Source: Ditylenchus dipsaci (lineage: Eukaryota; Nematoda; Chromadorea; Rhabditida; Anguinidae). Taken from it: a stretch of DNA of 64,000 bases. The notes below the pieces were generated by a model, which saw only the letters and a list, made by a program, of their open reading frames with translations, was not told the origin of the DNA and searched no databases. Every line of letters begins with the position of its first letter. The stretch's first letter is position 1. A program made the translations under genes and the position numbers. Location of the stretch: NCBI GenBank assembly GCA_004194705.1, contig SADC01000365.1:1-64000 (forward strand), written 5' to 3'. Of the stretch, positions 26,301-35,300 are shown piece after piece.

Positions 26301-29300
26301 ACTAGCTACCTAAGTTTTTCTGCAAATGTTTTAGTCTGAAAATATTCTTAGCTAATTCAGTGTTTCCGAAAATAATAACACCAACACCTACTACCTAACC
26401 CTACACCTACCTTAACACCAAAAACTAAACATGCTCTACACCTACACCTGCACTTAAAATTAACCGTACACCTACACTTGAAATGAAACATACCCTACAG
26501 CTACTGTTTAGCGTACTGTACGACAACATTACGTTTAAGTGTTAGCGTACAGTTTGCCGTACTATACGGTACGAAGTGTTAAACGTACTGTTTGGCAAAC
26601 TGTTCTTAAGCACTTAAGCTTTTTCAAACCTAAATGGCTTCCCCCCCCCTTCAAAGTGTTTAACCTACTGTTTGCCATACTATACTCAATACTGTACTGT
26701 CTGAACACACATCACTATTCCTTTTTTTACAAAATTCCTGCATACTTTTTTACAGGAATACGTCAAAGTATTCTCCTTTATCCATTAACAAGCAAAACAA
26801 TGCTGTCTCGGATGAACCCACGGTAAGGCAAAATGGTTATAAAATTATCACAGAAAGCTTATATTTTCATCTCATGACATTATTATTTCCTTAACTCCCG
26901 GTTACAGTTACAAGGATACTTGAAAAGCAATTCGAAACAAATTTACATCCTCAACAAAGAAAATACAATACACGATCAGTTGAGAATACAAGAGATCAAA
27001 TGAGGTTCTGTTCCTGGGACTGTTGGTTTGATAACCCAGCTTGAGAAAATATGCGTTTGACCGGCTTCTTGAACCAGAAAAAAATTCGTTTGACCAAATT
27101 ATGCCAAAAATTACCATTGTTAACCAGTTTTTTTAGTATTTGAGGGCATCAATTTTCGTCTTCCCGTTTGGATAAACGCTGACAACACGACTGAGAATCT
27201 GCTGCAACCAAGACTTTGCACCTGTGGGATCCACGTGCTTCCTAGCAAACTGTTGCTCTTCTGCTGTTTCTGCTAATAGCTTGTTCACGCTGTTAGAGTT
27301 CGAGTTAGAGTTCGGGTAAGAGGTGTTCATATACTCAAAAACCCGAACTCTAACTCTAACTTGATGATGTTCACGTACATCGAGTTAGAGTTAGAGGTCG
27401 AGCTTGAAAACGTTCATGTATATAGCTTAGATAGCTCAGAATCTCACCCCAAAGCCGTCGAAAGCCACTAAAAGTTAGTTTTCAGGGGATTTGCTACAAA
27501 GGAATATAAGTTGTATGCATCAACACCTTAAAATTTAACCTCGTACTCCAACTCGAGGTACATGAACACCCTCGAGTTAGAGTTAAGATCAGAGGTGTTC
27601 ACGTAACCAAAATCCCGAACTCTAACTCTAACTCGAACTCTAACTATAAGAACGTGAACAGGCCATAACAACTGATCCAGCGTGTCATTGAAAGATCTTG
27701 TAGTTGGTGCTGCTACTGTATCACTTGTTTCAGGTTCCACTCGAACCTAAAATAAGTAGTCCACAACATGTTTGTCGTACAAAAAATTTACTAAGTTTCG
27801 GATGGCACAAAGAGCTGATTTAGAGTCGTCTTCATTTAGACGGCACGCATTGTTTGTATCAAGAGCAGTGTCGATAAATAAATAAGATCAAAATCGGCAG
27901 ATTGAGAATTCATCACACGATCGAATCGACTGTTAAGTATTATACGAAGAGCTTTAGCTGATTCCATCGAAGCTGGATCCATCTAAATAAACATGCGCAA
28001 TAACTAAAAACAAGAGAATACCAAATGCTTCTAATTTATCGAGAGATTCGTAGACTGCCTTCATGTATCCATAGCAGTAAGAAATAGAAACATCTTTTTC
28101 AGTCTGGATTCTTCGAAGAACTTCCACAAAAACTTTCATCAGCGTGGGCACAAAGCGTAGAAACTGAACAGACAGCTCGTCAAAAACTACTTTATCACAA
28201 AAGTCCTCTGACATGCAAATTCGCCTTTAAAAGAATTTCCCAGTTTTTTTAAGCTGCGATAGTTGAGACGTCCTCTTAAACTATAAGGAACCTTTGAATG
28301 ACAGCGATTTGTGATGCCCAGTGAATTTACATACCATGACCAGAAATTTTCCAGTAGCATCAGACAGTTCCTACAAAAAATACAAAAAATTTCGCATTTT
28401 CTGAACTGGTCAATTAAGGTCATCATTTTCTCGTACCCTGTGTTCGAAATAACATAGTTTTTGAACAATTGAATATCATGAGCAAAGCATTAGATGCACA
28501 ATGAAAACGCAGATCGGCAAATGCGTAAGTTCAGAGTCGTGTGCATGCGCACAGTAAAATTTATCTTACTGGATGGACAACTCAGCAATTCTGCAGTCAG
28601 TGCCCAGTTCATCTGCTTCCTTCGTTTCTTCTTAATTGTTATCCTCAAGATATTAAATCAGAACTTAGACTGAAAGTTTCTCTTTGGTATGTTCTCGAAA
28701 CAAAAACCACTACATTACAATATTGCGTTCGCAATATTGCTACTATTTTGAAGACGTCCTTTATTGAGAGACTATAGTCAGCCAGCATCTTGTTAAGTTC
28801 ACAGCGGATCGCAGTTCAAGTATGAAACCCATCGAATTCGCAGAGACCAAGAAAAAGGCGGCGAAATATTCCGTTTCCATCACAAACATGAAGAGTCACG
28901 CCTAAAATCGTTATGCGTTTGGTCTTAATGGATAAATTGCTCTATCTAGATAAGCATGCTTCATGCTCTTTTTGTTCAAATGTCGCATGTCAACGAGCAT
29001 CTTTGTGCCATATTTCTCAGTTCTTTTTCGATACTGCTTGTCATTTGTTGACGTATATTCATCAAAAGATTTTTCAAAGTTGAAAAGCTATTCGGCAGCT
29101 TGAAAATTTTAAAGCCATATGGGTGATGGTTTCAAAAAAAACCAACCTCATAATTTGGATTGAGAGCCCGGATGCAGAAGAGGATGCTAAAGGATTTTTC
29201 ACAGACATTGACGGTATAGCTATTAAATTCGATAGAGCAAACTGAATTTTCTAAAGCCTGAATAGAAATATTGCATTACAGAAAAAAAATTAGGCGACAT

Positions 29301-32300
29301 ACTTTGAGTCTAGTACGCTATTTTAACTGACTTTGAAGCTTTGACGGATTCGTTTCGCCGGCAGTGATTTGTCCTTGTGCACTGTTCTCCAATGGCGCTC
29401 AATAACATTTTTGTGACACGAGAGGATCTAAGTATTTCAGTAAGACATAGATTCGTTACTTAAAACATGGCATTCACCTTGGTACATTCATTGCAGCGGG
29501 CACTTTGCTTTCCATCTATATCTTGTTCCATTGTGAATTTAGCCCACACGTCATCGTGACGACGTACTCGATCTTTCTTGCCAGTTGAAGTAGGAGTAGA
29601 GTTTAACGCTGACCTATTTCTGAAACAGGAACAAAAAATACAGGAAAGATACAAAAAGTACAATACAGTATTGAGAATAGTATGGCAAACAGTACGTTAA
29701 ACACTTAAGGAACAGTTTTCCAAACACTACGTTTAACACTTTGTACCGTATAGTACGGCAAAAAGTACGCTAACACTTAAATGTAATGTTATCGTACAGT
29801 ACGCTAAACAGTAGCTGTAGGGTATGTTTCATTTCAAGTGTAGGTGTAGGGTATGTTTCAATTGTAGGCATACTGTTTAGCATGTATAGGTGTTATTTTC
29901 GTAAACACTGTTCTTCATGAAATTGTGACTTTTGAAAGTTACTAAACGTGTTGAGAAAAAAATGGGTAAAGGTTCAGGCGATATAAAGCTAAGTGAGCAT
30001 GATTTTGGCTGATTTTCTTTCATTTTGATGGTCATTCGTTTAAAGTCACAAAATTGGGCAGTAAGTGATAGTAAATTAGGGTTGGAAATCATTGCAATCG
30101 ATTGCTCGATAATTTTTGGCCGTAGAAGTTAATGAACTTACTGAAATGTAGAATAAAAATATAGGTTATGTATCCATTGGGAATCGAACCTAAGAGATCA
30201 AAATATTCGCATTATGATTTGCACGCCGCCCACGGCTGTACCCCGTAATTTAAGCGGAATTTTGCTAAGTGGTCGATTTGCTAAGCGGTCGTTTTGCCAA
30301 GATTTTTTTTTGCTAAGCGACAAATTGCTAAGAATTTTTTTGTTAAGGCGCCCATTTGCTAAGAATATATTTGCTAAGGCGTTCTTTTCTTAAATCCCGA
30401 TTTGTTAAGAACTTTTCTGCCTTTTTGTACTTTTCCTTTTTCTCAATGTTCTGGTAGGGATTAGAGATTTTTCCGACGGTCATTTTTCCGCCGATTTTTT
30501 TGTTTTTTACTGATTTCAATGTGGGATCTAGGTAAATTGATATTTTCAGATTGTGTCCAAACTACCACAAACCATTCTAAACCACCTCAAGTACCCTAAA
30601 ACCACCCTAAATACCCAAACCAAACCCAAACCTGAAAAATTAAATTTCTTAAAAACAAAAAATAAGCCTTTTTTTTAACTTAAAATTGTGTGGGGAATTG
30701 GGTTTGTTAAGCATAAAGTTGCGATTTTACACACCCCAATTTCAATAACTGGTGTAGGTATCACCTGGCCAGGTGTATGTCCACCTGGATGGCCTAAAGA
30801 TAAAAAGTTCATTTAAATAAAAAAAATCTATTTTTCCAACCAAAAAAGTTTGTGAATAATTGGACTTGTTGAGACCAAAAGTGCGATTTCACCTACCCGA
30901 TCCCAAATCTAGGGTTGGGTACCACCTGGACAGGTTGATATCCAGGCAACTCAAGAGTAGGGGTATATTCACCCAAATGACCTAAAAGATCAAACGTTAG
31001 TCTTTTTATATCTGAAATTACGGTAAAAAATAAAGTGTGCACCCAGGTGGATTCGAACCAGCATCCTCGGCGGTGGCTATCCAAGTGGTCGTCCACTTGG
31101 ATCAAAATTTTTTTTTACGTTTTCGGTTTCCAAATCATTTTTTCTGCACTAATTCGAGCACCCTGAAAACGGTTTGACAGTGGTAAAATCACGTTTTATC
31201 AAGAAATTTTTGAGTTATCGTGAATTCTTGATTTTGATAAATCAATCGTTAGCAATAACTCTAAATTTATCGATCAAAAAGGTGATTTTACCACTGTCAA
31301 ACCATCTTCAGCATGCTCGAATTAGTGCAGAAAAATTGTTTTGGAAACCGAAAACGTAAAAAAAAATTTGATCCAAGTGGACGACCACTTGGATAGCCAG
31401 CGCCTAGGATGCTGGTTCGCATCCACCTGGGTGCATACCTTTTTATCATAATTTTGAGAGTTTACTTGGCGAAGAGGTCCATATACTCATCACCAAGGTT
31501 ACTGGTTCGAATCCCTCTGGGTGCAATCAGTCCAGAGTAGGAGACCCCGATTAAAATTAAACCATTTTTAGAACATGATTTGGATTGAATCGTTTGGGTT
31601 TAAGGTCTGTACGCCGAAATTGAACCGAACTGAAGACGTAGGTAGCTTAACAAACAAGATCTTTATCAAAACAACTACTTAGCGAAAAAATTCTTAGCAA
31701 AACTACCATTTAGCAAATTGGCGCTTAAATTGTGAATTCTTAGCAAAATCGCGCTTAAATTTTTTTTGTTAGCAAAACGACCGCTTAGCAAATCGACCAC
31801 TTAGCAAATCGCCGCTTAAATTTCGGGGTACAGCCCCGCCCACCCCTTTAACTTGGTGCTAAATAATGAGAATAAGAATTTTTAGCACTTTTAAGCACTT
31901 TTAGTGCTAAAATAGAGCCAAAAACACCACTTTTAGCACCAAATGCTGTTCCCTGGAATAAGGGTTGCATTAGGATGGGAAGGGAATAAAAAGGGGCCAC
32001 TTTTATGGCCAAACGTATTACAGTCGACTCTCCCAATAACGAACCCCCTGAATAACGAACTCTCTCAATAACGAACACTTTTTTGGTTTGGTTTGGTTGG
32101 ATTTTCGATAAAGTACTTATAACGGACCTTCTCAATAACGAACTCTCTCAATAACGAACACCTAGAGCCGGTCCCCAGGGGGTTCGTTATTGGGGAGTCG
32201 ACTGTAGCAGCAATTATTGAATATATTTTGACTGTTTTACCATGTTTTTCAACATGGGCCTCGGCAAAAAGAGACTCAATATGCAGGGAGGGTGGAGGAT

Positions 32301-35300
32301 GGGGATTGTGGTGTTGTGTGATGTATTAACAAACTCTCCTGATCGAAATTTCAAAATACGATAGAGGCGCCGATAAACGCCTGTGGTCCCTAGTAATATT
32401 AATAGGACGTCAAAAGTCCACCAAAAGACCACTCTTGGGTATTTGGGTATTTTGTCTTTGGGCATTTTGACCATGGGGTATTTTGACCATTGGGCGTTTT
32501 GTACTTTGGGTATTTTGTCCTTGGGTATTTTGTAATTAGGTATTTTGTCTTTGGGTATTTTGATCCCGCACCAATATTTTAATCCCTCGAAAGCCGAAAT
32601 TTTTTACGTCGATTTCGAAATTATACGATGCTAAATATTTGGATTTTTAACTTAAAGGACCATGAAACTTGATAAGCACAGGAATTTGGAAATTTCGAAT
32701 TCGCGCGGGACCACCCTAATTTTGTCAATAATGTTTTTGAATTAGTTTTTTTGGCTAGGGGAAGATTGCCAAAAACGAAAATTGCCAAACGTATGTCTTG
32801 CCAAAACGAAGATTGCCAAAACGAAAATTGCCAAAACGAAGATTGCCAAAACGAAGATTGCCAAAACGAAAATTGCCAAAACGACATTTGTATTGTCGCC
32901 TCGATATAGCGACACTATATTGGAGCGTCACTTTAGTCATTTTCCTTTAGCCAAAACCAAACGAATGGATAAATGAAGGGTACGTTATGTGGAACTGAGT
33001 GGTATATGTTCGTATTCACTAAGCTTTCATTTGTCATGGCGATTTTCGTTTTGGCAATTTTCGTTTTTGGCAATTTTCGTTTTTGGCAATTTTCGTTTTG
33101 GCAATTTTGGTTTATGGAAATTTTTGTTTTTGGCAATCTTCCCCTAGCCATTTTTTTGTGTGTGTTAAAAATTTGAATTCTATTTATGAGCAAATTTTTC
33201 ACATTAACCCATATAAGTAGGGACCCAAATTCTATGCACTAAAAAATGCGAAATATGCGCATAAAATATGCGCTAAAAATGCTTAAATATGCGCTAAAAA
33301 CGTAAAATATGCAGTATAATTTTTAGACTAAACCTTTTAAATGTACCGCATAAAATTTGTGAAGAATCACTATATGTCGTAAAATTGCTCTAAAACATGC
33401 TTTTAAACGGTTTGGCAGCTTATACATGATTAAAAGATACTTTTTGGATAATGCTAAATTTTTTCGCAAAAAAAATTGACCAAAATTTGACATATGGCTT
33501 TGCTGAAGCAAGGTGTTTTAACCTAGGGATTTAATTTATTTGACTTCAGTATTTAATTTATTTGACGTCCCATTTGACCTAGGATTTGAACATAGCTTTA
33601 AAAAAACTATTCTGCTCCCATGAAGATGCCGCAGGATTTCAGTCGAAAAAGATTTTTGAAAAGTGTTGACCGCCATTTACTAGCTAAGTTGCAAAAAAAA
33701 ATATTTTGTAAAGCAATTTCGAGACATTTAGGGGTTCTGTACTCCTGCCACTTCTTCGCATCTTCTCGCAAATATAAACAATGTGCATTTTGCGATTTTC
33801 GAAATTAATATCTTTTACAAACCAAATCGGTGCTTTGCACTGTTATTTTGCTACTTTAACTGAAAATATGAATTGCACGGTACTGAAACGTTAGCTATCT
33901 CAATAGAGGTTATTTAGTGAAAAAATCTCTTTCTTACACGCTTGACAATAAAGTATCCTGGTTTTGGAAACTAAGATATTGACTTATTTATACACAAAAG
34001 ACGAGATTTGGCATGCTGCAACATCTTTTAACCCAAAAATTTCTGAGATTTTCTACAATATGCATAAAATATGCGTCAAAATTGCAAAATATGCAAAATA
34101 TGCACTAAAAATGGAAAATATGCAAAACATGCTGCATAAAAGTACGAAAAAGTACTCAAACAGGGCTAAAAGTATGTTTTTTGTGCATAACTATTGCTTG
34201 CATATCCGCAGAAAAATATGCATTTGCATAGAATTTGGGTCCCTACATATAAGTAATTATGGTGCAGTGTAAGTAGGATAAGTCGTCCGATCTGGCAATA
34301 TCGAGCAACGTTGGGCTCGACTAGTAAACGGTTCTATATTTGAGAGTTCTATATTCGACTAGTAAACGGTTCTATATGCTAAAAAATTGCTTTATAGCAC
34401 CGAATGCAGTTCCCTGCCTTATTCCCTCAAAAAATATTTTGGCGCCAGTTTAAAAAGGATTAGTTTCGACTAAAAAACCATGATACCCCCTCGTGGGTCG
34501 AAAATTTTTTCTCATAAAGTGCTTTCCCACACCTGAAACATGTTATTCGTCATTTTCAAGCCTGAAAAATGCGTTTGAGATGCTTAAAACCCAATTTTGA
34601 GCATACCCGGTAAAGTGTAATTTAGCCACAATTCTACACTCCGCTTAATTGGCTCCCTCCATGATTCGGCTGACTAAGACCCGTCTTAAAGAAATGGGAA
34701 AAATTATCGGCATTATTAGCGAATACTACCCTCCCCCTCTTCTCCCCCCCCCTTCCCCTGCCACCAAGCGAATACCCCACCAAATACCTGTAACCACTTG
34801 GGCTTGGGGTAGGTCAGCGTATGTTAGCTGACCTTCACTATTCAGCAGCCTAGTGACTCGGTGCACTGGAATCAGTCCCGAATTATAGATAGTTGACTGT
34901 TTTGAAAAGTGATAAAAAAATTAATCATACACCATCCTGTCATTACCGTGATAATTCTAACAAGGCATACTTTCAGGCATTTGGCCTAGTTGTTGAGCAT
35001 TCTCCAGGCAACACCAATCACGAATATTTGAGCAAAGCATTTGCAGCAGTTGTCGGCATTTATCTGTAAGTGGACATAAGCTAAAATTTCATAGAATTTT
35101 ATTTTTCAAGCTTTTTCTTCTCCGACAAACTCATAAAAATAGTTCTGGAGACTAGGAAGGTAAATTTGTCAAAGAATATTACGGATCGAATAAAAAAAGT
35201 CATATTCAGCGCAATAAAAATGAGCCAACCGAACTGCCTCAGCTTAACCCACCCTTGATCAAAAGGGAAAAGGAGAATGGTAATGTGGACGGACATAGTC

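Larger units (their letters stand above)
26358..29910 (-). mobile_element. hAT transposon with BED-type transposase remains
   Basis: The ends CAGTGTTTCCGAAAATAA and its counterpart GTAAACACTG are inverted. Subterminal inverted arrays follow (GTTTAGCGTACTGTACG, CCCTACAGCTACTGTTTAGC and complements at about 26500-26720 and 29690-29870). CAGTG ends are typical of hAT elements. I find no matching 8-bp TSD, so the copy may be old or rearranged. Confidence 0.7.
30234..31835. mobile_element. 1.6-kb array-ended GG...CC element, word TTAGCAAATCGACCAC
   Basis: It has the same ends and arrays as 14896-21898 (GGCTGTACCCCG and arrays of GCTAAGCGGTCG), here with the 8-bp TSD CCGCCCAC at 30226-30233 and 31836-31843. 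The interior carries degenerate satellite units, a long palindrome (about 31045-31440) and a tRNA-like segment. It encodes nothing. Confidence 0.8.
32657..34360. mobile_element. AGGACCAT-ended (TTAA-flanked) element with two nested insertions
   Basis: The left end TTAA|AGGACCATGAAACTTGA matches the ends at about 44572, 46820 and 54735. The distal part (about 34262-34360, GGATAAGTCGTCCGATCTGG) also matches the interior of the copy at 44572-45180. The right end is missing. Two nested elements lie at 32753-33149 and 33218-34245. Confidence 0.5.
8936..34976 (+). other. 26-kb transposon-packed intron of the ZIP gene
   Basis: The donor is CTCAA|GTAAC and the acceptor TTTCAG|GCATTT. Splicing joins ...HLLPQ to AFGLVVEH..., exactly the continuous motif expected in TM2 and the next loop of ZIP8/ZIP14. 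The gene's other introns are about 37-65 bp, apart from one of 396 bp. The intron contains at least fifteen insertions, listed separately. Two inverted copies of one repeat sit near its two ends (9733-11120 and 34379-34623). Confidence 0.8.

Noticed and set aside
26358..29910. Exact 8-bp duplication for the hAT element
   Set aside because: The bases outside the CAGTG ends (GCTAATT and TTCTTCAT) do not match, so no TSD is claimed.
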